Origin: Clostridiales bacterium
GTDB taxonomy: Bacteria > Bacillota > Clostridia > Oscillospirales > Oscillospiraceae
DNA length: 6,247 nucleotides
Direction: 5' to 3'
NCBI GenBank assembly: GCA_019422005.1
Contig: JAHZEF010000134.1
Span: 1-6,247, forward strand
The notes under the pieces were generated by a model. The model made no database searches. It was not told the origin of the DNA and saw only the letters and a list, made by a program, of their open reading frames with translations. Positions 1-5,539 of the stretch are shown one piece after another. The stretch's first letter is position 1. Every line of letters starts with the position of its first letter. The position numbers and the translations under genes were made by a program.

Positions 1-1263
1 GGCCGCAATCAGGCCGTCCAGGTGGCAGCACCTGTCGGTAAATCCCTGCGGGAAATCCTCCCTGGCCGCAGCGCCGCGTTCCAGCATCGGACGGGCCACG
101 GCGCACAGTGCATGATATGTCTCTGTACTGTGCTGCTGCCAGCACTGCGTCCAAAGCGCGCAACAGCTGCACACCCGGTCGGAGGCCCGGTCGAAAATAA
201 CCGCCGCATCGGATTCCGGGGAGGCGGGGCGCCGTTCGTTCAGCACGTTGTGTATCTCCGCCAAAATCCCGGCCGCCCGTTCCAGGCGCTGCCGGACCGC
301 CGGAACACGCACGCCCTCCCCCTCCGTCGGAAGCAGGGCCGTGGGAAGCACCAGGCTCAGGCAGCAGCCAAAGGCAGCGGCCGGAACCAGTTCCGGCATC
401 TGGCCGCCGGTGAACAGTACGCCTGCCACAACGGCCGTTAAAAAAACCAGCATCTGCACCGCCCGCAGGCGCAGTCCGCGCCAGGACGCCGCAGCGCCCG
501 CAAAGCAAAGCAGCGCAGTCAGGCTCACCGGCGGCAGCACGGAAATATCCACCGCCAGTCCGGCAACAACGCACAGCAGCAGCCCGTTCGGCGTTCCCAC
601 CGCCGCAGCGCCGGCAGCAATGGCCAGAATCTGTCCCAGTGTCACGCCGCCGGCAATCTGCAGGGCCGCACAGCCGGACAGCACGCACGCCATCAGATAC
701 AGCACGCAGCCGGGCTGCCGGCCGGACAGGGCGCGGCGGAAACTCCAGGCCGTGACCGCCGCTGCAGCCAGCCGGATCACGTACCAGGCCACCGCCGCCG
801 GGGCAAATCTGGCCTGCAGAAGAAACAGGATGCCCACCAGCATGGACATGGAGGCCACCAGGGCCGGCATGAACCAGGGCGCGCCGGCCAGATCGGCGTT
901 TCCCACAATGCAGACCGCCGAAAACACCAGAACGCTGACTGCCAGATACTCCAGCCCGCCGGTGAAGCCCCAGAAATAGAGATATCCAATCACGCTCCCC
1001 AGCATGGCGGACAAGGCGCGCAGCGCGGAGCCGGATACGGCGATCAGGCAGGCGGAAAACGGCATGGCGCGGCCCGCAATGCCGCCGCCTGCCATCAGGA
1101 ACCCCAGCAGCAGCTCGCCCAGGCAGACGGCCAGGTTCCGGATCGCCGGGTGCTCCAGACTCTGCCGGAACATCCGGCGGGCCCGGATCGGAAAGGATTG
1201 GACAGCCTGTAGTTTTTCTTTCAATTTCTCCATCTCCAAATGCAGTTTTCCCGATTCTAACAT
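1..1263 (-). CDS. spoIIE: Stage II sporulation protein E, N-terminal part (truncated by left window edge)
   Basis: An uninterrupted minus-strand frame of 421 codons runs from ATG at 1263 off the left edge. Known SpoIIE is a polytopic membrane phosphatase (827 aa in B. subtilis) that localises to the polar septum and dephosphorylates SpoIIAA to activate sigma-F. Seen here: a short basic N-terminus (residues 1-35), then about ten hydrophobic segments from about 43 to 310. The first carries the family-like run LLLGFLMAGGGIAGRAMPFS (51-70). A soluble stretch follows with the cysteine signature VCSCCALWTQCW (364-375) and FTDRCCHL (408-415), typical of the start of the SpoIIE cytoplasmic regulatory region. 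The C-terminal PP2C phosphatase domain lies outside the window, so catalytic residues cannot be checked. The start is uncertain: the frame stays open upstream and no strong Shine-Dalgarno precedes ATG 1263 (only AGG about 13 nt away). ATG 1233 is an alternative. It is divergent from the CYTH gene. The family call is confident. Confidence 0.9.
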   Translation of the reverse strand, partial: MLESGKLHLEMEKLKEKLQAVQSFPIRARRMFRQSLEHPAIRNLAVCLGELLLGFLMAGGGIAGRAMPFSACLIAVSGSALRALSAMLGSVIGYLYFWGFTGGLEYLAVSVLVFSAVCIVGNADLAGAPWFMPALVASMSMLVGILFLLQARFAPAAVAWYVIRLAAAAVTAWSFRRALSGRQPGCVLYLMACVLSGCAALQIAGGVTLGQILAIAAGAAAVGTPNGLLLCVVAGLAVDISVLPPVSLTALLCFAGAAASWRGLRLRAVQMLVFLTAVVAGVLFTGGQMPELVPAAAFGCCLSLVLPTALLPTEGEGVRVPAVRQRLERAAGILAEIHNVLNERRPASPESDAAVIFDRASDRVCSCCALWTQCWQQHSTETYHALCAVARPMLERGAAAREDFPQGFTDRCCHLDGLIAA

Positions 1264-1309
1264 AAAAGGAAAAAATAACCTGTCGGGAAATAGTTTGGGG
1301 AATGAAGTC

Positions 1310-1338
1310 TTGTCTTGGATCCGGAATCCGGTTACAAT
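1310..1338 (+). promoter_or_regulatory. Sigma-A-type promoter for the CYTH gene
   Basis: TTGTCT (1310-1315, 4/6 of TTGACA) and TACAAT (1333-1338, 5/6 of TATAAT) are separated by exactly 17 bp, in an AT-richer patch upstream of the CYTH gene. The predicted transcript start is near 1345, giving a leader of about 134 nt. The spacer contains the perfect inverted repeat CCGGA-A-TCCGG (1321-1331), which could be an operator. Confidence 0.65.
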
Positions 1339-1349
1339 AAGAACTACAG

Positions 1350-1382
1350 CAGCGGGCCGGCGCCGTCCGCCGGAGCCCGCTG
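1350..1382 (+). other. Hairpin at the 5' end of the CYTH leader RNA
   Basis: CAGCGGGC (1350-1357) pairs with GCCCGCTG (1375-1382), and CGGCG (1358-1362) pairs with CGCCG (1368-1372). This leaves a 5-nt loop and a 2-nt GA bulge on the 3' side: 13 GC-rich pairs starting a few bases after the predicted transcript start. No U-run follows, so it is not a terminator. It may protect the 5' end or be part of a larger regulatory fold. Confidence 0.55.
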
Positions 1383-1400
1383 TATGCGTACCAGATACGC

Positions 1401-1414
1401 TGAAAACGTTTTGC
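1401..1414 (+). promoter_or_regulatory. Candidate LacI/CcpA-type operator (cre-like box)
   Basis: TGAAAACGTTTTGC contains the perfect 10-bp palindrome AAAACGTTTT (1403-1412) with the central CG typical of LacI-family operators. It fits the cre consensus TGWAARCGYTWNCW except at the last two specified positions. It lies about 55 bp downstream of the predicted start of the CYTH transcript, where a bound repressor could block elongation. The CcpA assignment is inference from one match; a chance palindrome is possible. Confidence 0.35.
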
Positions 1415-1460
1415 AGGCTTTTGCCGCTGACAGGCCCGGCGGCATATCGGAACGCCTGCA
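1412..1460 (+). other. Nested hairpin just upstream of the CYTH ribosome binding site
   Basis: TGCAGGC (1412-1418) pairs with GCCTGCA (1454-1460), and inside it TGCCGC (1422-1427) pairs with GCGGCA (1439-1444). The outer stem ends 4 nt before the Shine-Dalgarno at 1465-1469. A small 5-bp stem (GCGTA 1386-1390 / TACGC 1396-1400) precedes it. The leader does not match any riboswitch class I recognise. Confidence 0.45.
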
Positions 1461-1464
1461 GACT

Positions 1465-1481
1465 GGAGGACTGGTATTTTG
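1465..1481 (+). promoter_or_regulatory. Ribosome binding site deciding a TTG start (CYTH gene)
   Basis: GGAGG at 1465-1469 lies 9 nt before TTG 1479-1481. This start puts the family's ExExK motif at residues 4-8, where CYTH proteins carry it, so spacing and protein alignment agree on TTG. Confidence 0.8.
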
Positions 1482-2084
1482 GGAACGGAACTGGAACTGA
1501 AATATGCCGCTGCCGACCGAACGGTGCTGGACCGTATTGTGGCCCGGTATACCGGGCCGTGGCAGGAAACCGCCATGGAATCATGTTACTACGACACGGA
1601 AGACGGCGCCCTGCAGCAGCGGCGCTGGACACTGCGCCGGCGCCGGGAGGGCGGGATCTCCGTCATCTGCGTCAAAACGCCGGGGACCGCAGAGTCCGGC
1701 GTTCCGGCAAGAGGGGAATGGGAGTGGCGCGGCGATTCCGTACAGGAGGCCCTCCCCCATCTGGTTGCGGCGGGGGCTCCTGCGGAACTGCTGGCAGTCA
1801 CAGAAGGCCGGACGCTGGCTGTGGTATGCGGGGCCCGCTTTCTCCGCCGGGCCGTCCGGATTCAGCTGGAAGCCTCCGAACTGGAGCTGGCGGCCGACAA
1901 CGGCGTGTTATGCGGCGGGGGGCGGGAGGAGCCCCTCTGCGAAGTGGAGGCGGAACACAAGTCCGGCGATCCCGCCGCAACTGCTGCCTTTGCCTCTGAC
2001 CTGGCCCGGCGTTTCGGGCTTCATCCGGAGCCCGAGAGCAAGTTCCGCCGTGCACTGTCCCTGGCAGAACAATCCCGGCGCTGA
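1479..2084 (+). CDS. CYTH domain protein, YgiF-like inorganic triphosphatase
   Basis: A 201-residue soluble protein made of a single CYTH domain. Family members bind triphosphates and two metal ions in an eight-stranded beta tunnel lined by Glu, Arg and Lys. They act as inorganic or thiamine triphosphatases or class IV adenylate cyclases. Motifs seen: ELELK (ExExK, 4-8), YYDT (37-40), LRRRRE (52-57), K66 in VICVKTPG, GEWEW (79-83), ELELAADNG (134-142, with the usual Asp), EVEAEHKSGD (155-164, matching the family's ExExE-x-KSGD strand) and SKFRRAL (187-193). The pattern from NGVL through KSGD and on to the C-terminal helix most resembles E. coli YgiF's N-terminal half, without its CHAD domain, so inorganic triphosphatase is the preferred reading. 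The substrate cannot be fixed from sequence. There is no signal peptide or membrane segment. The gene is transcribed alone from its own promoter and structured leader, divergent from spoIIE. Confidence 0.85.
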   Translation: MGTELELKYAAADRTVLDRIVARYTGPWQETAMESCYYDTEDGALQQRRWTLRRRREGGISVICVKTPGTAESGVPARGEWEWRGDSVQEALPHLVAAGAPAELLAVTEGRTLAVVCGARFLRRAVRIQLEASELELAADNGVLCGGGREEPLCEVEAEHKSGDPAATAAFASDLARRFGLHPEPESKFRRALSLAEQSRR

Positions 2085-2127
2085 ACAGGACGCAGGCCGC
2101 GCCCTTTCCGCCGGTTTGCCGCCCCCT

Positions 2128-2155
2128 GCGGAGCCGGCCTGCCCGCCGGCTCCGC
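2128..2155 (+). terminator. Probable terminator hairpin of the CYTH gene
   Basis: GCGGAGCCGGC (2128-2138) pairs perfectly with GCCGGCTCCGC (2145-2155): 11 bp with a 6-nt loop, 44 nt after the CYTH stop. Only two T residues follow, so it is an atypical intrinsic terminator. A weaker bulged stem a little further on (GCCCCGG 2161-2167 with CCGGGC 2182-2187) is followed by TTTT and may do the releasing. Position before a new promoter favours a termination role. Confidence 0.5.
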
Positions 2156-2193
2156 TTCCCGCCCCGGCATGGCAAAAATCCCCGGGCTTTTCC

Positions 2194-2222
2194 TTGCAAA
2201 CATGGGACGGGCAGGATATAAT
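2194..2222 (+). promoter_or_regulatory. Sigma-A promoter of the SLH surface protein gene
   Basis: TTGCAA (2194-2199, 4/6 of consensus) and a perfect TATAAT (2217-2222) are separated by 17 bp. Transcription should start near 2229, giving a leader of about 180 nt. The strong -10 suggests high expression, as expected for an abundant envelope protein. Confidence 0.8.
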
Positions 2223-2247
2223 AAAGCATCGGAATCCAGGATCTGAT

Positions 2248-2293
2248 GACGTGGGAGTACTCCCACGTCCGTGTTTCCTTGGAAACACGGACG
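2248..2293 (+). other. Two overlapping perfect hairpins in the SLH gene leader
   Basis: The first element (2248-2269) is a perfect 22-nt palindrome, with arms GACGTGGGAGT and ACTCCCACGTC. The second (2266-2293) has 13-nt perfect arms, CGTCCGTGTTTCC and GGAAACACGGACG, around TT. They share CGTC at 2266-2269, which can pair with GACG at 2248-2251 or with GACG at 2290-2293. The base of each stem can therefore form fully only at the other's expense. The block starts about 20 nt after the predicted transcript start. It could be an RNA switch, a 5'-end stabiliser, a double operator in the DNA, or a dispersed repeat. Confidence 0.75.
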
Positions 2294-2354
2294 ATTCTGT
2301 GTTCTCAGGCCCCTGCGCCGGAAACAGCCGAGCTTCAGAACCCGCCGGACGGCG

Positions 2355-2377
2355 GCCGGGCCGCGCCGAAGCCCGGC
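2355..2377 (+). other. Third hairpin in the SLH gene leader
   Basis: GCCGGGC (2355-2361) pairs with GCCCGGC (2371-2377) around a 9-nt loop, ending 17 nt before the Shine-Dalgarno region. No U-run follows, so it is not an intrinsic terminator. In such GC-rich sequence a 7-bp stem may be incidental. Confidence 0.35.
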
Positions 2378-2393
2378 ACAATCAACGATCTGA

Positions 2394-2411
2394 AAAGGAG
2401 TGTCAGATTTG
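2394..2411 (+). promoter_or_regulatory. Ribosome binding site deciding a TTG start (SLH gene)
   Basis: AAAGGAG (2394-2400) lies 8 nt before TTG 2409-2411. An in-frame GTG at 2400 shares its G with the Shine-Dalgarno itself and so cannot be served by it. The TTG start also gives a textbook signal peptide beginning MKKRLL. Confidence 0.8.
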
Positions 2412-5306
2412 AAAAAGAGGTTATTATCTTCCATAATGGCATTGATGATGCTGTTAACCCTTCTTCCTACAGCATGGGCGGCAGACGGAGAGGGTGCTGC
2501 CCCTTCCGACCCCTCTGCGGCGCCGGCTGCCGAGCTTGACGGCGTGTTTTATCCCTCCCTGGCCGAAGCGATAAACGCCGTGCAGGGCAGCGGGACGGTG
2601 ACGCTGCTGGAGGATCTCACCGTTTCAGAGCCGATCACAATCGAACCGGAGCAATCCGTTGTCCTGGACATGGACGAGCACGGCATCACCGTCGCGCCGA
2701 CTTTCTCGGGGCGCGTATTTGTCAACAACGGCACGCTCACACTCAAGGGCAACGGCTCTGTGGACGTCAGCGCAGCCGCTGAAAACGGATTCGGTACTGT
2801 AAACAACTTTGGAACGCTGACCGTCATCGACGGCACCTATACCAGCCTGGCCGCCGCAAATGCCAGCCATTTCTATAACCGGGAGGGCGGAACCGCTTAC
2901 TTCCACAACGCCACGGTTCATGGCGGCGCCGGCTGTATTGCCACCGCCGCCGACACAGTTACATATATTTACGGCGGATATTACAGCGATGAGACGTTCC
3001 CTGCCATTGAAAACCGGGGCAGCATGACAATCACCGGCGGCTCTTTTGTCAATACTTCCTGCTCGGCATGCAGTTCCAACTGGGGATATACCATCCGCAG
3101 CGGAGAAAGCTCCGCCGAGGCATATCTGAAGATACAGGGCGCGGAAGAGGACAGCGTCTCCGTCAGAGGCGTGCAGGGCGGTCTGGCTGTCGTCGGCGGA
3201 ACAGCCGATATCTACAACGGCAGCTATGAAACCGTCGCCTGCAGCGTCAGCGGGCACGAGAGTTCTGCGTTTTACGCCGGCTATTTCACCGGGGAATCCT
3301 ACGTCACCAGCACGACCATCCACGGCGGCTCTTTCCGCGCGCTGAACAAAACCGCCGTGATGGTGGGCAACAGCAACCCCGCTCCCGACAGCGGCGCCGG
3401 CAAGGAGTCCACATTGATCGTAAAGGGCGGCATGTTTGCCGGCGGCGATGCGCAGAAGACAGCCATCACGGTGCAGAATACCGCCTATGCCAAAGGCGCC
3501 GCCCAAATCTCCGGCGGTTATTTCACCAGCGACCCGACAGACTATTTGGCAGAAGGCAGCGCCGTATTGTCCAGCGATCTGGGCAGGTATCCCTATATGG
3601 TGGGCGCGCAGGCGGAAACCGGCGTGGAGCCTGCTGTCCGCGAACCGGTGGTGGATCATTCCCAGCTGGCGGATTCCGGCCTGACCGAAGCGCAGAAGCA
3701 GGAGGCCGTCAGTGCAGCTGCGAGTGCAGAAGCCGCCGGCAGCGAACTGGATGCCGCGGCCAATCTGGCCATCGGTCAGGTAACAGACCTGCAGAAGGAT
3801 GCTGCCGAGGACGCCATTCGGGCAGACGGCAGCGGCGTCACTGTCGCGCCGGACGCCGCCGTCACCATCTATGCGCAGACCTATCTGTCCGTTGCGCCCA
3901 CAGCCTATGATGTGGAAGCCGGCGTTTTCAGCCTGGATATTCAGCCCATGTATCGCGTTGTCGCTTCCACAGCCAGTCCCGGCGAACCGATTTACGTGGC
4001 CGGCGAGGTCAGCGACGGGACGCAAAATGCAGTCGTCCTTTCAGGATCTGAGGCGAAGCTGGACGGCGTACGGAACATGACCGTCAGCATTGAGCTGCCG
4101 GACGGATTGTCCGCGGAGCATCTGGTCGTGCGCCATGACGCTGCCGACGGCACCTACTATTATCAGCCGGCCGTCAGCGGCCGGATCGCCGTCTTCACGG
4201 TGACCAACGGTTTCAGCCCCTTCACATTCCTGCAGGATACCCGGGCGGCTGTGGTGCAGTTTGGAACGGCCGCTTCCGAAACCACGCTGACGGCAGTCTG
4301 CGTGGGAACCAGTCTGCCCGCGGCAGAGGCCCCCGACGGCCGGACATTCGCCGGGTGGGCCTTTGAGGGGATCGACGGAACCCACTCCGTCCTGAGCGAC
4401 GAGCTTCTGACGCAGCTGGACGCGCGTTATCAGGCCCAGGCAGATCCGAAGCCCCCGCTGGCAGCAGAGCCCTGTTTTGAGTACGCTTCCGGCGGCGCTG
4501 TCAGCTATGCAGTCACCGTTCGGAACGGCAGCCACGGCAAGGTGACCGCCAGCCGCAGCCGCGCTGCCGGCGGCTCCACCGTGACGCTGACCGTCACGCC
4601 TGATGAAGGGTATGCGCTGGACGAACTGTCCGTCACCGCCGCAAACGGTACGGCGGTAAGCGTCAAAAAAGGGACTGGGCAGAACTATACCTTTACCATG
4701 CCCCGCAGCGCAGTGACCGTCACGGCTGCCTTTGCAGAAGCCGCTTCTTCCCTGCCCTTCCGGGATGTGGCCCGCAGCGACTGGTTCTGCAGCGCCGTGG
4801 AATATGTCTATGCAAACGGTCTGATGGACGGTGTCAGCAGCACACGCTTCTCCCCGGATACCGCGCTGAGCCGGGCCATGATGGTGCAGGTGCTCTGGAA
4901 CCTGGAAGGCCGGCCGGTCGTCAACTATGCCATGAATTACGACGATGTGGATCAGGGCTCCTGGTATGCCGAGGCAATCCGCTGGGCTTCTTCAGAGCAG
5001 ATTGCGGGCGGCTACGGCAACCAGGAATTCGGCCCGGACGACGACATCACCCGGGAGCAGATGGCCGCCATCCTGTACCGCTATGCCCAATACAAGGCAT
5101 TTGACACCACGCAGGGCGGAATGGCCATCCGGGAGTTCCGCGACTACCAGGAGATTTCCTCCTGGGCGCTGGACGCCTTGGGCTGGGCCGTGAACGCCGG
5201 CGTGATGACGGGCAAAGGGGACGCCATTCTGGATCCCGCCGGTACTGCAACCCGCGCAGAGGCGGCCCAGGTGTTTGCCAATTATCTGCCGACTGTAAAC
5301 CCATAA
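2409..5306 (+). CDS. Secreted SLH-domain surface protein with beta-helix and InlB-like repeats
   Basis: A 965-residue exported cell-surface protein. Residues 1-24 are a Sec signal peptide (MKKRLL, hydrophobic core, probable cleavage AWA|AD). Residues about 44-395 look like a right-handed beta-helix: short strand-turn repeats with GGYY, GGSF, GGMF and GGYF turns and NNGTLTL / NFGTLTV rungs. An Ala/Glu-rich helical stretch (425-472) links to beta-rich domains (about 475-610). Residues about 614-680 resemble an InlB B-repeat (TFAGW at 646-650). Residues 699-776 match a divergent InlB B-repeat (VTLTVTPDEGYALDEL, then YTFTMP). Three SLH domains follow at about 782-836, 843-900 and 909-962, with SRAM, TREQ and TRAE at the anchor motif. 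SLH triplets bind pyruvylated secondary wall polymer, so the protein is probably wall-anchored by its C-terminus with the beta-helix exposed, as an adhesin or glycan-binding protein. No catalytic site was recognised; the ligand is unknown. It has its own promoter and terminator. Confidence 0.9.
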   Translation: MKKRLLSSIMALMMLLTLLPTAWAADGEGAAPSDPSAAPAAELDGVFYPSLAEAINAVQGSGTVTLLEDLTVSEPITIEPEQSVVLDMDEHGITVAPTFSGRVFVNNGTLTLKGNGSVDVSAAAENGFGTVNNFGTLTVIDGTYTSLAAANASHFYNREGGTAYFHNATVHGGAGCIATAADTVTYIYGGYYSDETFPAIENRGSMTITGGSFVNTSCSACSSNWGYTIRSGESSAEAYLKIQGAEEDSVSVRGVQGGLAVVGGTADIYNGSYETVACSVSGHESSAFYAGYFTGESYVTSTTIHGGSFRALNKTAVMVGNSNPAPDSGAGKESTLIVKGGMFAGGDAQKTAITVQNTAYAKGAAQISGGYFTSDPTDYLAEGSAVLSSDLGRYPYMVGAQAETGVEPAVREPVVDHSQLADSGLTEAQKQEAVSAAASAEAAGSELDAAANLAIGQVTDLQKDAAEDAIRADGSGVTVAPDAAVTIYAQTYLSVAPTAYDVEAGVFSLDIQPMYRVVASTASPGEPIYVAGEVSDGTQNAVVLSGSEAKLDGVRNMTVSIELPDGLSAEHLVVRHDAADGTYYYQPAVSGRIAVFTVTNGFSPFTFLQDTRAAVVQFGTAASETTLTAVCVGTSLPAAEAPDGRTFAGWAFEGIDGTHSVLSDELLTQLDARYQAQADPKPPLAAEPCFEYASGGAVSYAVTVRNGSHGKVTASRSRAAGGSTVTLTVTPDEGYALDELSVTAANGTAVSVKKGTGQNYTFTMPRSAVTVTAAFAEAASSLPFRDVARSDWFCSAVEYVYANGLMDGVSSTRFSPDTALSRAMMVQVLWNLEGRPVVNYAMNYDDVDQGSWYAEAIRWASSEQIAGGYGNQEFGPDDDITREQMAAILYRYAQYKAFDTTQGGMAIREFRDYQEISSWALDALGWAVNAGVMTGKGDAILDPAGTATRAEAAQVFANYLPTVNP

Positions 5307-5326
5307 GCCGGGGCAATCCCATATAC

Positions 5327-5362
5327 ATTCGGGGAGCCGAACCTGAGTTCGGCTCCCCGAAT
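5327..5362 (+). terminator. Terminator of the SLH gene
   Basis: ATTCGGGGAGCCGAAC (5327-5342) pairs perfectly with GTTCGGCTCCCCGAAT (5347-5362): 16 bp with a CTGA loop, starting 20 nt after the stop codon. The U-tract is short (TTT at 5362-5364, then CCCC). Stem strength and placement make a terminator the best reading. Confidence 0.8.
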
Positions 5363-5393
5363 TTCCCCGGGCAAACGTCGGGAAAACCAAGTT

Positions 5394-5425
5394 GCGCGCC
5401 CGCCGGTTTTCACCGGCGGGCGCGC
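5394..5425. terminator. Bidirectional terminator between convergent genes
   Basis: GCGCGCCCGCCGGT (5394-5407) pairs perfectly with ACCGGCGGGCGCGC (5412-5425): 14 bp, TTTC loop. Downstream on the plus strand comes TTATCATTTT; on the minus strand comes AACTTGGTTTT. It can therefore stop readthrough from the SLH gene and end the ABC ATPase transcript, whose stop codon is 114 nt away. Confidence 0.75.
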
Positions 5426-5539
5426 TTATCATTTTAAACTGCAGCCGGCATAGCCTGCGCCGTCCCTCCGAGGGGCTGCACAAACCGGCGGCGCCTGCAG
5501 ACTGCCGGCCACCGCGGCGGTACGCCTGGCTGGCTCCCG

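Larger units (their letters stand above)
1264..1478. other. Divergent intergenic region between spoIIE and the CYTH gene
   Basis: This 215-bp region separates two genes transcribed away from each other. Seen on the plus strand: a promoter at 1310-1338 and then a leader holding three hairpins and a cre-like box (listed separately). On the minus strand I could not find a convincing promoter for spoIIE. The last 80 bases before its start are relatively AT-rich, but no paired -35/-10 stands out. Confidence 0.7.
2085..2408. other. Gene-free region between the CYTH and SLH genes
   Basis: This 324-bp stretch holds no supportable coding sequence. In order it contains a GC-rich hairpin (2128-2155), a sigma-A promoter (2194-2222), two overlapping perfect hairpins (2248-2293), a third leader hairpin (2355-2377) and the ribosome binding site of the SLH gene. 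Confidence 0.8.
5307..5539. other. Convergent intergenic region with two terminator-like hairpins
   Basis: This 233-bp region lies between the ends of the SLH gene and the ABC ATPase gene. Besides the two strong stems listed separately, 5444-5509 can fold: GCCGGCA (5444-5450) with TGCCGGC (5503-5509), and inside it GCGCCG (5457-5462) with CGGCGC (5489-5494). That fold would lie in the 3' untranslated part of the minus-strand transcript. No coding sequence is supported here. Confidence 0.6.

Noticed and set aside
22..979. Plus-strand open frames opposite spoIIE
   Set aside because: The minus-strand frame is continuous for 421 codons and carries the SpoIIE membrane and cysteine motifs; these are antisense shadows.
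1281..1287. Spo0A box upstream of spoIIE
   Set aside because: TGTCGGG matches only 5 of 7 positions of TGNCGAA, and no promoter could be placed around it, so it is too weak to annotate.
1315..1500. Small open frame as a leader peptide of the CYTH gene
   Set aside because: Its ATG lies within the promoter spacer, upstream of the predicted transcript start, has no Shine-Dalgarno and the frame overlaps the CYTH start.
1004..1999. Plus-strand open frame of 331 codons
   Set aside because: It crosses the start of spoIIE on the other strand, the divergent promoter region and the CYTH gene in another frame, and its Arg/Pro/Gly-rich translation has no domain.
2248..2293. CRISPR repeat or insertion-sequence end
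   Set aside because: The hairpins are single-copy here, have no regular spacers, no transposase and no flanking target duplication.
2240..2393. Direct repeat GATCTGA at 2240-2246 and 2387-2393
   Set aside because: Seven bases 140 bp apart can easily arise by chance, and no further similarity flanks them.
2400..2402. GTG as the start of the SLH protein
   Set aside because: It overlaps the Shine-Dalgarno itself; TTG at 2409 has ideal spacing and gives a normal signal peptide.
2625..4025. Long minus-strand open frame (466 codons) opposite the SLH gene
   Set aside because: It lies wholly inside a plus-strand gene with clear domains, signal peptide and ribosome binding site. The translation is low-complexity Gly/Ala/Cys-rich with no recognisable domain, as expected for the antisense of GC-rich coding sequence.
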